DNA of 64,000 nucleotides, from the NCBI RefSeq assembly GCF_016679925.1, contig NZ_JAEQBW010000001.1:1-64000 (forward strand). The letters are read 5' to 3'. Made by a program: the position numbers and the translations under genes. The notes below the pieces were generated by a model. The model worked only from the letters and a program-made list of their open reading frames with translations. It was not told where the DNA came from and searched no databases. Source of the DNA: Marivirga aurantiaca. Lineage in GTDB: Bacteria > Bacteroidota > Bacteroidia > Cytophagales > Cyclobacteriaceae. Below, in pieces: positions 22,752 to 32,515 of this stretch (position 1 is the first letter of the stretch; each line of letters starts with the position of its first letter).

Positions 22752-25577
22752 ATGCAAAAATTAATTCTGGTGGTTTTCTTCTGCCTAATATATTCTGTTG
22801 TTGCATTCAGTCAATTCGGTATTGGAAATTCGGTATTAAAGAAAAAGGCTGAACAAGTACTCAAAAACAAATTATCTGAAAAAGCGGAAGAGAGACGGGA
22901 GGGTTTTGATACACTTACTTTTAACTATGCAATTGCTTTTCTGGATAAAACCGCATCCTTTGAAAACAAACAAAAAGGCGAAGGACTGGTAAGGGCTGCC
23001 GGTTTTCTTATTCAGGATGACAAACCAAAATCTGATTTGGATGAAGCCAGGGACGTATATGAATTTGGCAGGTTAAATTACTCCTTGGGCAATATGTTTA
23101 TGGCGGAGGCTTCATTGAATTCAGCTAAATATAGCTATGAGCAACTCAACGCGACCAGTGAGCCCAACTATTATAAATCCATCGGGATTCTTGGTCTTTT
23201 GTATAGCGATATGGGGAGGTTCTCAAAAGCGGAAGAGTTCACAACTTTGGCCAAAGAAGGATGGCTAGATTTGCAGGGAGATGAAAGTATAGGATATTTA
23301 GCAGAGTTAAATAATTATTTGGTCCTTCAGATCAATATGGGCAATTACCTGGAAGCAGAAAAGTTTACGGAAGAACTAGCTGAAAAACTCAATCGTACAG
23401 GAGAAGAAAATTCATTACCCTTCGCTATTTTCCTGAATAACCAGGCAATTCTCAATCAATATATGGGGCGTAGTGACAGGGCTTTGGAACTCATACAAAA
23501 ATGTGTGAGTGTCGCAAAAGAAGGGCTTTCAGAAAATAATGGCACCTATTTGCAGTTTCTGACTAACCAAGCCATATTAGAACAGGAAAATAAACAACTG
23601 GAGAAGGCAGAGGAAACCTTTAATAAGGCCTTAACTCTCCAGGCATCACGGGCGAAGCTCGGTAAAAAATCTGATCCTGATTATGCCCATATGCAGTCTA
23701 ACCTTGCTGCATTGTATGTGGAAAAGAAGGAGTATGACAAAGCGGAAGAGGCTTTATTAACTGCCCTGGATATCTATAAAAGTAAATTTGGGGAAAATCA
23801 TTTAACAACCGCTGAAACGCAATCGGACCTGGGCAACCTTTATCGCTTTCTGGAAGAGAATGAGAAGGCAAAGAAGCTTTTGCAAGATGCATTATATACT
23901 AAGGAAAGAAAATTGACCAAAACACATCCAAAGGTAATCCAGGGCCAGGAAGATATGGCGCTTTGGTATTGGCAGAATAAGGAGATTGAGCCTGCCAAAA
24001 GTTATTATAAAATGGTAATGAGCGCCAGCCTTGACTTTATCAAAAAGTATTTTCCGGCACTAAGTGAGGCTGAGAAAACCAAATATTGGGAACAACTAAA
24101 GCCAAGATTCTTTCGATATTACAACTTTGCTTTGTCTGAGCACCGGGAGAACCCGGAATTGTTAAGTGAATTGATGCGATACAGATTGGCCACCAAAGGC
24201 ATTTTGCTGACTTCCTCCACTGCTCTTCAAAATGCTATTTTTAATGAAGATGATCCGGAATTACAAAAGTTATACCTACAATGGATCGATCAAAAACGCC
24301 AATTGGCCAATGCTTATGCACTTAGTAAGGAAGAGATTGAGGAACAGTCGTTCAATGTGGATTCACTTGAAAGAGCAACCAATACTTCTGAAAAACAACT
24401 TTCTGCCCAGTCAGATGCTTTCTCCAAAGCTTTTGAAAATCAGAACTTCGACTACCAATTGATCCAGGAGAATTTAGAGGAAACCGATGTGTTAATTGAA
24501 ATTATTCAATATCCTTTATTTGATCAATCACTTACTGCTAAAAATGGATATGCTTTTATTGCAATGAGAAAAAACCAGGAAACTCCTGCAGTTGTGGTTA
24601 AAACAGATGGGGATCTGTTGGAAGGTAGATATTATGCCTATTATAATAATGTGATTAAGCAAAAGCTGGATGATCAATACTCTTATGATCAATTTTGGAA
24701 GCCTATGGAAAGCATTGTTAGCAATTCAGGAAAGGTGTTTATTTCCCCTGATGGGATTTATAATCAGTTAAATTTGAATACTATTCAGAAGCCGGATGGA
24801 AAGTATGTTATTCAGGATGTGGATATAAGATACATTGGACATCCGAATGATATACTTTTTGATAATAAGGAGAGAAATCAATCCGGTAAGTTAGCATTTC
24901 TGATTGGTGATCCAGCTTTCAATAGTGAAACCATTAGCCAGCTGCCTGGCACTAAAAAGGAGATAGAAAATATTTCAAAATTTCTCTCCAAAGAGGTCAC
25001 GGTTCAGCAGTATATGCAAAAAAATGCTACCGAATCCAATCTGAAGAAGGTTGCATCTCCTAAAATTTTGCATGTGGCCAGTCATGGTTTTTTTCTTGAG
25101 GATCAGAATCTTCAGGATAACCTAATGGGTATTCAACTCCAATATATCCAACAGAATCCCTTGTTGAGATCTGGTATTTTATTAACAGGTGCCAGTGGAG
25201 ATAAAGCCAGTGGAAGTGGGCAATCGTTTAATCAGGAGGATAACGGTATTTTAACAGCATATGAAGCCATTAACTTAAACCTGATGAATACGGAAATGGT
25301 GGTTTTGTCCGCATGTGAAACAGGCAAAGGAGATGTAAAAGCAGGGGAAGGAGTTTATGGCTTGCAACGTGCCTTTATTGTGGCCGGGGCGCAATCATTG
25401 GTGATGAGTATGTGGAAAGTGGATGATACGGCTACTCAGAAATTAATGAGCAGCTTTTACCAAAACAGGCTCAATTCCAGGGATGTGGCAGGCTCTTTTC
25501 GTAAAGCGCAACTTGCTATGTTGAAGGAATATAATCATCCTTATTATTGGGGTGGATTTATGATGTATTCTCGCTAA
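22752..25577 (+). CDS. CHAT-domain protease with TPR repeats
   Basis: A 941-residue secreted or periplasmic protein. A signal peptide (MQKLILVVFFCLIYSVVAFS) is followed by about ten TPR/Kinesin-light-chain-like repeats (about 100-430; pairs such as YDKAEEALLTALDIYKSKFGENHLTTAETQ), a helical linker, and a C-terminal CHAT domain (about 620-940). CHAT is a caspase-like Cys protease fold; the dyad is His778 (in VASHGFF) and Cys855 (in LSACETGKGD). The final GEGVYGLQRAFIVAGAQSLVMSMWKVDD is typical. CHAT-TPR proteins take part in protein-interaction signalling or regulated proteolysis; the substrate is unknown. It appears monocistronic with a strong terminator at 25657. Confidence 0.9.
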   Translation: MQKLILVVFFCLIYSVVAFSQFGIGNSVLKKKAEQVLKNKLSEKAEERREGFDTLTFNYAIAFLDKTASFENKQKGEGLVRAAGFLIQDDKPKSDLDEARDVYEFGRLNYSLGNMFMAEASLNSAKYSYEQLNATSEPNYYKSIGILGLLYSDMGRFSKAEEFTTLAKEGWLDLQGDESIGYLAELNNYLVLQINMGNYLEAEKFTEELAEKLNRTGEENSLPFAIFLNNQAILNQYMGRSDRALELIQKCVSVAKEGLSENNGTYLQFLTNQAILEQENKQLEKAEETFNKALTLQASRAKLGKKSDPDYAHMQSNLAALYVEKKEYDKAEEALLTALDIYKSKFGENHLTTAETQSDLGNLYRFLEENEKAKKLLQDALYTKERKLTKTHPKVIQGQEDMALWYWQNKEIEPAKSYYKMVMSASLDFIKKYFPALSEAEKTKYWEQLKPRFFRYYNFALSEHRENPELLSELMRYRLATKGILLTSSTALQNAIFNEDDPELQKLYLQWIDQKRQLANAYALSKEEIEEQSFNVDSLERATNTSEKQLSAQSDAFSKAFENQNFDYQLIQENLEETDVLIEIIQYPLFDQSLTAKNGYAFIAMRKNQETPAVVVKTDGDLLEGRYYAYYNNVIKQKLDDQYSYDQFWKPMESIVSNSGKVFISPDGIYNQLNLNTIQKPDGKYVIQDVDIRYIGHPNDILFDNKERNQSGKLAFLIGDPAFNSETISQLPGTKKEIENISKFLSKEVTVQQYMQKNATESNLKKVASPKILHVASHGFFLEDQNLQDNLMGIQLQYIQQNPLLRSGILLTGASGDKASGSGQSFNQEDNGILTAYEAINLNLMNTEMVVLSACETGKGDVKAGEGVYGLQRAFIVAGAQSLVMSMWKVDDTATQKLMSSFYQNRLNSRDVAGSFRKAQLAMLKEYNHPYYWGGFMMYSR

Positions 25578-25656
25578 GATGGCTTAGTGTTCAAAAACCA
25601 AACAACAGGAAAGTAAAATTAAATTTTGACAAGCAAGACCTGAAATTGAATAAGAA

Positions 25657-25703
25657 GCCCGGTGAAAATTTGATTTTTGAGGTTTTCACCGGGCCATTTT
25701 TTT
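25657..25703 (+). terminator. Rho-independent terminator after CHAT gene
   Basis: A perfect 12-base stem gcccggtgaaaa (25657-25668) with ttttcaccgggc (25683-25694), followed by a run of seven T. It lies 79 bases after the CHAT gene and may also serve the convergent hydrolase gene. Confidence 0.9.
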
Positions 25704-25782
25704 ATTATGTGCTTTTGAAGCTGATCAAGATTGATTTATTGCAACATGAATTTCATGAGAAGCCTAATCATTTTCCCATAAG

Positions 25783-27174
25783 TTATTTCTGATTTATTTT
25801 TAAAATCCATTCGGAGATTTCATTCAAGGCAACAGGTGAAAAAGTTTGTTCAATCAGACCATATTCACTTATAGCACCAGTTTCGGCCTCCTGAAAGAGA
25901 TGGTTTAAACCATCCAGTTCTTTTATGGTAGACTGTTTGTTTCCAGCTTTTTTTAATGCTTCACGAATAGCGTTTTGGTTCACTGTGGCGTCCACCTGAA
26001 CATCTTTATTGCCATTTAAGGAGAGTACCGGTATTTTTATTTTTTCAAATTCCTTGGAGGGATTGTATTGAAAGAAATATTGCGCCCATGGAGATAAAGC
26101 AGAACTTATCTGTTGAGAAATGAAATTATCAACATTTGTTCCTTCAGGTAATGACTTTTTGATCATTTCCTTTGAATTTTCGAAATGGCTCATCATTTTC
26201 TTGCGCTTTTCTTCTGTACTTTCATCTGATGTAGCAATCTCTAATAATTTTTTATTAAAAAGGTAAAAGGCCTCTTTATCATTGCCTTCCATAGTGTTTA
26301 AACTTCTCGACTGCATAAGGGAGAGCTCTTTGCCAGATATGCCTGTTCCAGCCAATGAAATCAGGTAAGAAATATCCTCCGACTGATTGGCAACCATGGG
26401 AGCAATAATACCTCCTTCGCTATGACCAATGAGTCCTATTTGTTTGATATTGATGTCTTTCCTGCTTTTTAAAAACTCCACTGCACTTAATACATCAGTG
26501 GCAAAATCAGCAGTGGTGGCATTGCTGAAATCTCCTTCGGATTCAGCCGTTCCTCTGTCATCATATCTGAGTACAGCTATTCCTTTTCGTGTTAGGTGAT
26601 CTGCCAGCACCAGAAATGTTTTATGTCCAAAAACCTCTTCGTCTCTGTTCTGAGGACCACTTCCTGAAATCAGAATGACTACAGGATGTTTTTTTTCAGC
26701 ATTTTCAGGTAATGTAAGTGTGCCGGCAAGCGTGATTTCGTCAATATTATTATAAAACTTCACTTCTTCCGACTTATAAGGTAGTAAACCCTGCGGTTCC
26801 TGCGGCCTGTTAGGCTTGCTTTCTTTTAATTCTTTTCTTGAGAGGTTTAGTGGAAGCGATGCACCGCCCTGGTTCCATGTGCCTACTACGGAATCAGCAA
26901 TAAGTTCACCTTTGTAGAAGGCTCCAATATTTGTGGCATCTAACCTGATGCTCTTATCTTCTACAGTAACTGAAGTAAAAGAAATATCTTTAACGCCTTG
27001 TTTTGGGCTGTCAAAAGAACCATGGTATCCGTTGTCTGTTTTTTCAATGGTGAAAATAAGAGGAATTTGTGTGCCTTGTGCATCTAAAATACCATTCCAT
27101 TTTCCGGTAAAATCCTGTGCAAAGCAAAAATTGCTAAGTATTAAAGTGATTAATAGTAGATATAGAGTTTTCAT
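25783..27174 (-). CDS. Secreted alpha/beta hydrolase
   Basis: A 463-residue serine hydrolase. The start at 27174 (MKTLYLLLITLILSNFCFAQ) gives a clean signal peptide; an upstream in-frame start would add 23 residues without one. Residues 20-110 form a beta domain (DFTGKWNGILDAQGTQIPLIF) seen in such proteins. The hydrolase core starts at about 130 with ITLAGTLTLPENAEKKHPVVILISGSGPQNRDEE, with RYDDRGTAESEGDF, the nucleophile GHSEGG, and a C-terminal GLNHLF His. It is an S9-like or dienelactone-type peptidase/esterase. The substrate is unknown. Confidence 0.87.
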   Translation of the reverse strand: MKTLYLLLITLILSNFCFAQDFTGKWNGILDAQGTQIPLIFTIEKTDNGYHGSFDSPKQGVKDISFTSVTVEDKSIRLDATNIGAFYKGELIADSVVGTWNQGGASLPLNLSRKELKESKPNRPQEPQGLLPYKSEEVKFYNNIDEITLAGTLTLPENAEKKHPVVILISGSGPQNRDEEVFGHKTFLVLADHLTRKGIAVLRYDDRGTAESEGDFSNATTADFATDVLSAVEFLKSRKDINIKQIGLIGHSEGGIIAPMVANQSEDISYLISLAGTGISGKELSLMQSRSLNTMEGNDKEAFYLFNKKLLEIATSDESTEEKRKKMMSHFENSKEMIKKSLPEGTNVDNFISQQISSALSPWAQYFFQYNPSKEFEKIKIPVLSLNGNKDVQVDATVNQNAIREALKKAGNKQSTIKELDGLNHLFQEAETGAISEYGLIEQTFSPVALNEISEWILKINQK

Positions 27175-27329
27175 ATTTATAGTTTTTTTACTGGTTATAA
27201 TATTGTCATGTATTTGCTTCGGAATAAAATGTCCGAATATCACAAAACTGCTTTAATCATTGATTCTTCCTGAAATGTATTCTCGGTGGTATAGTCCGTT
27301 TTGTACTTGTTTTCTTAAGCTATTCCACA

Positions 27330-27914
27330 TCATTGATGCTGAGGGTTTTCTAATAATTTCTCTTTTAATATCTCTAAGTTTCTCTTCTTGGGGAGGAGAG
27401 TTTTCTGAAGTCCTAAACGGGTGACGAAATAGGAGAGTAGGAATGCACCTATTATTGCCAGCCAGATCCATATTGAAGTGTCTTTTTGCGCTAATTTCAT
27501 GAAAGAGGGAATGGAAAGCGGAATGAGAAACCAAAGCAGGAAGGTTTTTGACCGTCTTATCTCAAAATTTATATTCTCGATTGCATGATTTAATCCACCC
27601 AGTAAAGAGAGGTCAAATTGCTTATTGTTTTTTACTCGTCTCAATCTGTTGGCAACAATGAACACAGTAATTAATATTAATACAATGGCTGTAACAATAT
27701 TCCAGATGTTAGTGGCCTTAATAACTAAAACCATCACTGAGGTAAATAATGAAATAGCAATTAAGCCAAAGTCATTAAGGTTGTTCATTCGTTTAGCTCC
27801 TTTTAACTTAGATTGAATGCGGTTGTAAAGCTCCTTTTCATTTATTGTAAACATTGTCTGTTTGTTTTGTTGATTCCATATTCTAGTCATTTCTTCAAAT
27901 TCCATGGCTTGCAT
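27330..27914 (-). CDS. Membrane protein encoded with ECF sigma factor, possible anti-sigma role
   Basis: A 194-residue protein with an N-terminal cytoplasmic part (EFEEMTRIWNQQNKQTMFTINEKELYNRIQSKLKGAKRMNN) and about four membrane helices (about 46-62, 67-88, 120-137, 146-165). The first part resembles the start of small regulators encoded next to ECF sigma factors. Its ATG at 27914 overlaps the sigma gene by 20 bases; ATG 27905 is an alternative. The arrangement suggests that it binds or controls the sigma factor, but no named anti-sigma domain is recognised. Confidence 0.75.
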   Translation of the reverse strand: MQAMEFEEMTRIWNQQNKQTMFTINEKELYNRIQSKLKGAKRMNNLNDFGLIAISLFTSVMVLVIKATNIWNIVTAIVLILITVFIVANRLRRVKNNKQFDLSLLGGLNHAIENINFEIRRSKTFLLWFLIPLSIPSFMKLAQKDTSIWIWLAIIGAFLLSYFVTRLGLQKTLLPKKRNLEILKEKLLENPQHQ

Positions 27915-28404
27915 AATTTTTAGATTCCTTAATGAGTTGATTTTTAATTCTATGGATTTTAACCCCTACGTTTGATGCTTTAATTCCCAATATTTCTGAC
28001 ATTTCTTTATAGCCGAAGCCATCGAGTAAAAGCAAAGTCAATGAGCGATCTACTTTATCCATTCTGGAAATTTTTTCATAAATCCAGTCTAAACGTTCGT
28101 CAGCATGTTCAGATTTGTCAATAATGGGCATTTCGTCATCAATACTGTCTAAATTACTTTGGTATTTATTAGTTTTCTTTACCCATCTCAAGGCTGTATT
28201 TAGTGACACCTTGTACAACCAGGTGGACACTTTAGCTTCTTGTTTAAAAGATGGGATAGATTGCCAAACCTGAATTGCTATTTCCTGAAAAAGATCATCC
28301 TGGTCCTCGGTATTAAAAGCATATGCCCGAACCACTTTAAATAGGAGTGCTTTGTATTGCGCGACCCATTCTTTAAAAATTGATTCTCTTTCTCCTTCTG
28401 TCAT
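27895..28404 (-). CDS. ECF-family RNA polymerase sigma factor
   Basis: A 169-residue sigma-70 family protein of the extracytoplasmic-function type. Region 2 is at about 15-75 (DQDDLFQEIAIQVWQSIPSFKQEAKVSTWLYKVSLNTALRWVKK) and region 4 at about 112-160 (VDRSLTLLLLDGFGYKEMSEILGIKASNVGVKIHRIKNQL), with a short acidic linker. It directs RNA polymerase to a small regulon. It overlaps the following membrane-protein gene, the likely partner. The targets are not visible. Confidence 0.93.
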   Translation of the reverse strand: MTEGERESIFKEWVAQYKALLFKVVRAYAFNTEDQDDLFQEIAIQVWQSIPSFKQEAKVSTWLYKVSLNTALRWVKKTNKYQSNLDSIDDEMPIIDKSEHADERLDWIYEKISRMDKVDRSLTLLLLDGFGYKEMSEILGIKASNVGVKIHRIKNQLIKESKNYASHGI

Positions 28405-28689
28405 TTTATTGTTTACTTCATTAGTACTTATTTTATCTGAATTTATTACAGGATATAATTTATTTTAAAAATAGGGTTTCTAATTATCTTGTAAAACGCG
28501 TCCTCTTCCTTCATCAATTGATTAAAATTGATGAGTAATAATTGCTCTGGTTATGGTTATTGATAAGTTCTCTTCTTTGTCTATATAAATTTTAACTTTT
28601 AATGAATGTAAATTCCCACTCCAAATGTTTAAAAAACTTTCAGCATCTTTGTAATTCGTTATTATTGACTTAAAAAAAATTCTAGTTGA

Positions 28690-29433
28690 ATGAAGAAAAT
28701 TTTTCAGATATTATATACTATTTGGGCACTATTTATATTTCATGTTTTCATGATAATATTATTTCCCTTTTTTATCATTCCACCATTAATTAAAAAAGGG
28801 GGCTACCATCTTAGCTTTAAGGCCATCAAATTATGGTCTCTGATTTTTAGCTTCTTCAATCGGATTATTTTTAAAATAGAGGGAAAAGAAAATATTAAAA
28901 AAGGGGAGAATTACATATTCGTAGTGAACCATACCTCCTTTTTAGATACTGTGGCCATGCCCCAGGCAGTAGGTTCTTTTAAAGCATTGGCAAAAAAGGA
29001 ATTAAAGAAAATCCCAATATTTGGATTTATTATCAGGGCTGTTACCGAAGTGGTAGACAGATCCAGCCCTCAAAGCCGGCAGGAAAGTACCAACCGATTA
29101 AATAAAGTACTAAAGGAAGAAGGATCTATTTTAGTGTTTGCAGAGGGAACCATGAATAGGACGGATCAACCATTACAACGTTTTTATGATGGAGCTTTCA
29201 GAATTGCTATTGATGCACAAGCCAAAATTATACCTATAGTAGTATTGGGAGCAGGTAAATTGATGAAGCCCGGAAGCTTGTTGATGAAGCCCGGAAAAGT
29301 AGAAGTGAAAATTATGCCTCCAGTAAGCGCTAAAGGGCTTACCAATAAAGATATTGTTACTTTGAAAACAACAGTATATCGACAGATGGAGGAAAAAGTG
29401 ATCGAGTACAACAACAAACATAAGAGAACATAG
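28690..29433 (+). CDS. plsC: 1-acyl-sn-glycerol-3-phosphate acyltransferase
   Basis: A 247-residue membrane-bound acyltransferase that makes phosphatidate in phospholipid synthesis. An N-terminal hydrophobic segment (about 3-35) anchors it. Motif I NHTSFLDT (His-x4-Asp), the KKELKKIPIFGFIIRAV segment (motif II), FAEGTMNR (motif III) and IIPIVVLGAGKL (motif IV) are all present in order, and the length is normal. It is monocistronic, followed after 86 bases by an unrelated gene. Confidence 0.9.
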   Translation: MKKIFQILYTIWALFIFHVFMIILFPFFIIPPLIKKGGYHLSFKAIKLWSLIFSFFNRIIFKIEGKENIKKGENYIFVVNHTSFLDTVAMPQAVGSFKALAKKELKKIPIFGFIIRAVTEVVDRSSPQSRQESTNRLNKVLKEEGSILVFAEGTMNRTDQPLQRFYDGAFRIAIDAQAKIIPIVVLGAGKLMKPGSLLMKPGKVEVKIMPPVSAKGLTNKDIVTLKTTVYRQMEEKVIEYNNKHKRT

Positions 29434-29519
29434 CATTGAAATATCAGGAAAGTGTTTGGTGAATAAGGCGGGAATCCCAAAAATTCATTACTTTAGTTGA
29501 GAATCTAAAAACTAAAAAA

Positions 29520-30215
29520 ATGAAAATTATTCTCACTGTGATTTTGCTTAGTGCAATGGTCTTGTTGCCTCATCAAGATTTTGCCCAATCTGATTGCAAT
29601 CCTTACTTTTTATTGAAAGAAGGCAAGAAATGGACCACTGCCAGCTACAATTCCAAAGATAAATACCAGGGAAAACAAACCTTTCACATTCTTTCCATAA
29701 GTGAATCAGGTAATTCGTTATCTGCAAAGGTGCTATTAAGTTCATATGATAAGAAAGACAAACTTCAGATGGAAAAGGAAGTGGAGTTTGCCTGTGAGGA
29801 TGGCGTGATCAAAATGGACATGGCCCAGTATATGCCACAGGAAATGATGGAATCTTTTAAAGAAATGGAAGTAGAAATGGATTTCGAAGACCTTCAGATT
29901 CCACAATCTCTTGAAGTAGGACAATATCTGGAAGATGGTGCCATGAACATGACCATTTCAGGGCCTATGACAATGAAGTTTGGTGTGCGGATGACTGACA
30001 GAAAAGTTATGGACAAAGAAAGCATTACAGTGCCTGCAGGAACTTATGACACTTATAAAATCAACGCTATCATTAAGTTTGATGCGATGGGAACTACTCG
30101 GGAAACAAAAAATGTAGAATGGATTGCCAGGGAAGTGGGAGCGGTTAGAACTGAATCTTATGATAAAAATGGAAAATTGACGAATTATACCGTATTAACA
30201 GAGTATAGTGAGTAA
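29520..30215 (+). CDS. Secreted DUF3108-like (TapB-type) protein
   Basis: A 231-residue protein. A signal peptide (MKIILTVILLSAMVLLPHQDFAQ) is followed by NPYFLLKEGKKWTTASYNSKDKYQGKQTFHI and ends with KESITVPAGTYDTYKINAIIKFD and NVEWIARE; this repeated beta layout is like the DUF3108/TapB-type beta-sandwich proteins of Bacteroidota. The middle is Met-rich and acidic (QYMPQEMMESFKEMEVEMDFEDLQI). It is probably periplasmic or outer-membrane facing. The role is unknown. Confidence 0.7.
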   Translation: MKIILTVILLSAMVLLPHQDFAQSDCNPYFLLKEGKKWTTASYNSKDKYQGKQTFHILSISESGNSLSAKVLLSSYDKKDKLQMEKEVEFACEDGVIKMDMAQYMPQEMMESFKEMEVEMDFEDLQIPQSLEVGQYLEDGAMNMTISGPMTMKFGVRMTDRKVMDKESITVPAGTYDTYKINAIIKFDAMGTTRETKNVEWIAREVGAVRTESYDKNGKLTNYTVLTEYSE

Positions 30216-30273
30216 GAAACTGCATTTATTATCATAGTTATAACACATCTATTTCAGCTAAAGCTATTTATTT

Positions 30274-31614
30274 ATGAGTCCGTATAAAATCTGTTTTGCC
30301 AGTAGTATTCTTTTGTTAAGCTCTTTCTTTGCCCTGGGGCAATATGATCAGATCCTGCCTCTGAAAGAACGAGCGGCCATTGAGGATTCAGTACTAAAGG
30401 AGCGAATAGAGACAGTTTTGCCTGGCTTAATGGAGAGGACTGAGATTGATATGTGGGTGATTATTTCCCGTGAGTACAATGAAGATCCCATTTTAAAAAC
30501 CTTCTTGCCTTCCACATGGATTTCAGCCAGAAGAAGAACCATTTTAGTGATCTATCAGGAGGAGCCGGGTAACGCTCTGGAAACTTTTGCTATTGCTAAA
30601 TATGATGTGGGAGCGGTTTTTAAGAAAGCCTGGAATTCGGATATGCAGCCGGATCAATGGAAGCGCTTAATGGAACTCATCGAAGAGAGGAAACCCAAAA
30701 AAATCGGATTGAATTATTCGGAAACATTTGCCCTGGCTGATGGAATTAATAAAACCGAATATGAATTGTTTATGAAGAATTTACCAGCTCAATATCAAGA
30801 ATCAGTGGTTTCAGCTGATAAACTAGGAGTTGCATGGCTGGAAACCCGCTCTGCCACAGAGAAAATTTTGTATGAAAACCTTTGCAGGATAGCTCATCAA
30901 ATCATAGCCAGAGGATTTTCTACGGAGGCCATAGTGCCCGGCCATACAACTACTGATGACTTGGTTTGGTGGTACCGACAGGAAATCAACAATCTGGGGC
31001 TTGAAACATGGTTTCATCCTACAGTGGATATCCAAAGAGCCGATCCAGAGAATTTTGACCATTTGAGAAGCTTTAGCAAAAGACCTGATTTGCAAACTAT
31101 TATGCCGGGAGATTTGCTTCATGTGGATTTTGGTATTACTTATTTGGGACTCAATACTGACACTCAACAACATGCCTATGTGCTTAAACCGGAGGAAGAA
31201 AGAGTCCCCGGATATTTGGTGGAGGCATTTAAAAAAGGCAAAAAAGTACAGGATCATTTAACCGATCAATTCACTACCGGCCGTACAGGTAATGAGATAC
31301 TGAAATTGGCTTTAGAAGCCGCTAAAGAGGAGGGACTGAAACCTACAATTTATACCCACCCCATTGGTTTTCATGGCCATGCAGCTGGCCCCACTATTGG
31401 TATGTGGGATCAGCAAGGCGGTGTGGCTGGCTCAGGTGATTATCCGCTATACCCAAATACTGCTTATTCAATAGAATTGAATGCAGCTGTTTTTATTACT
31501 GAGTGGCAAAAGGAAATACGAATTATGCTGGAAGAAGAAGCTTTTTTTGATGGAGAGAAAATCTACTATATAGATGGCAGGCAGGAAGCTATATATGCTA
31601 TTCCAAGAAAGTAA
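30274..31614 (+). CDS. M24-family metallopeptidase (Xaa-Pro aminopeptidase-like), secreted
   Basis: A 446-residue protein with a signal peptide (YKICFASSILLLSSFFALGQ). Residues 35-185 form the creatinase-like N-terminal domain. The pita-bread domain (about 200-440) carries the metal ligands in order: LLHVDFGITYLGLNTDTQQH (two Asp), HPIGFHGHAAGPTIG (His), YSIELNAAV (Glu) and the C-terminal EEEAFFDG (Glu). Members remove N-terminal residues before proline. The exact substrate class is inferred. It is convergent with the dioxygenase gene at 31635. Confidence 0.9.
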   Translation: MSPYKICFASSILLLSSFFALGQYDQILPLKERAAIEDSVLKERIETVLPGLMERTEIDMWVIISREYNEDPILKTFLPSTWISARRRTILVIYQEEPGNALETFAIAKYDVGAVFKKAWNSDMQPDQWKRLMELIEERKPKKIGLNYSETFALADGINKTEYELFMKNLPAQYQESVVSADKLGVAWLETRSATEKILYENLCRIAHQIIARGFSTEAIVPGHTTTDDLVWWYRQEINNLGLETWFHPTVDIQRADPENFDHLRSFSKRPDLQTIMPGDLLHVDFGITYLGLNTDTQQHAYVLKPEEERVPGYLVEAFKKGKKVQDHLTDQFTTGRTGNEILKLALEAAKEEGLKPTIYTHPIGFHGHAAGPTIGMWDQQGGVAGSGDYPLYPNTAYSIELNAAVFITEWQKEIRIMLEEEAFFDGEKIYYIDGRQEAIYAIPRK

Positions 31615-31634
31615 AGAGTGTGAAAATATATGTA

Positions 31635-32258
31635 CTAAGGCAAAAAGGTAAGACTCATGTCTTTGTCAAGCATCCAGCCTGTAATACTAAATCTGGATTT
31701 ATGGGCCAGTAAAACCTCATGTTCAAGTTCACTTCGGAACAATAATAGTCTTCCAGCAATGGGATCAATTAATTTTTTCTCATTGTCCAGGTAAAGTGCC
31801 AATTCGCCACCATCACCTTTTTGCCAGTTAATGTTGAGGTAAAGCACAAAAGACAGCACCCTATGTGCATTTTGTTGAAATCTATCCACATGTCTTTTAT
31901 AGAAAGTGTTTTCAGGATAAATGGCAAAATGGGTTTCGAAATCTTTTAACCCAAGATAACAGCTTTGGTTGATGTAGTCTTTCAATGCACTGATCTCTTC
32001 CATAAAATGCTTTACTGTCGGGTGGCCGGGATCTTTGTCTATCCATTGAATGTAGTCTCCTCTCACCGATTTATCTACCTGAAAAAGCACTTGCTTTCCT
32101 ATACCTGCTTTTTTGAAATTACCGTCTTCCCTGTTTCCCCTTGCAAAGGCCACCAACTCTTTCACTGAAGAGGCAGGAAGGAAATCATCCCAAATAAAGT
32201 AACCCAACTCAGCTAATTGATCTATAGCGGCTTCCTTTATACTAATATCGTTTTTCAT
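31635..32258 (-). CDS. 2-oxoglutarate/Fe(II)-dependent dioxygenase
   Basis: A 207-residue prolyl-4-hydroxylase-like enzyme. FYKRHVDRFQQNAHRVLSFVLYLN carries the His-x-Asp iron ligands, KGDGGELALYL is the conserved loop, and RLLLFRSELEHEVLLAHKSRFSITGWM provides the distal His and the Arg that binds 2-oxoglutarate. Family members hydroxylate protein side chains or small molecules. It stands alone; the substrate is not known. Confidence 0.88.
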   Translation of the reverse strand: MKNDISIKEAAIDQLAELGYFIWDDFLPASSVKELVAFARGNREDGNFKKAGIGKQVLFQVDKSVRGDYIQWIDKDPGHPTVKHFMEEISALKDYINQSCYLGLKDFETHFAIYPENTFYKRHVDRFQQNAHRVLSFVLYLNINWQKGDGGELALYLDNEKKLIDPIAGRLLLFRSELEHEVLLAHKSRFSITGWMLDKDMSLTFLP

Positions 32259-32515
32259 AGTCAGGGGAAATTATGGCAATAATATAAAGCAACGAAGATA
32301 GAAATTGATCGGTTATTTTATGAGGTGGATATAAATTATATTTCTTAATCTATTGGGGTAATAGTTGAACTGAGAAAAAACTGTATTTTTAAATTGTTTA
32401 CTCAATGCAGTGCATGATATGGACAACCAATTTGATGTTATGTAGTAATTATATTTAAGAGGCAATCAGTTATATAGCTGGATTTAATTTTTTTTTAATT
32501 AATAATAATTGAGAT

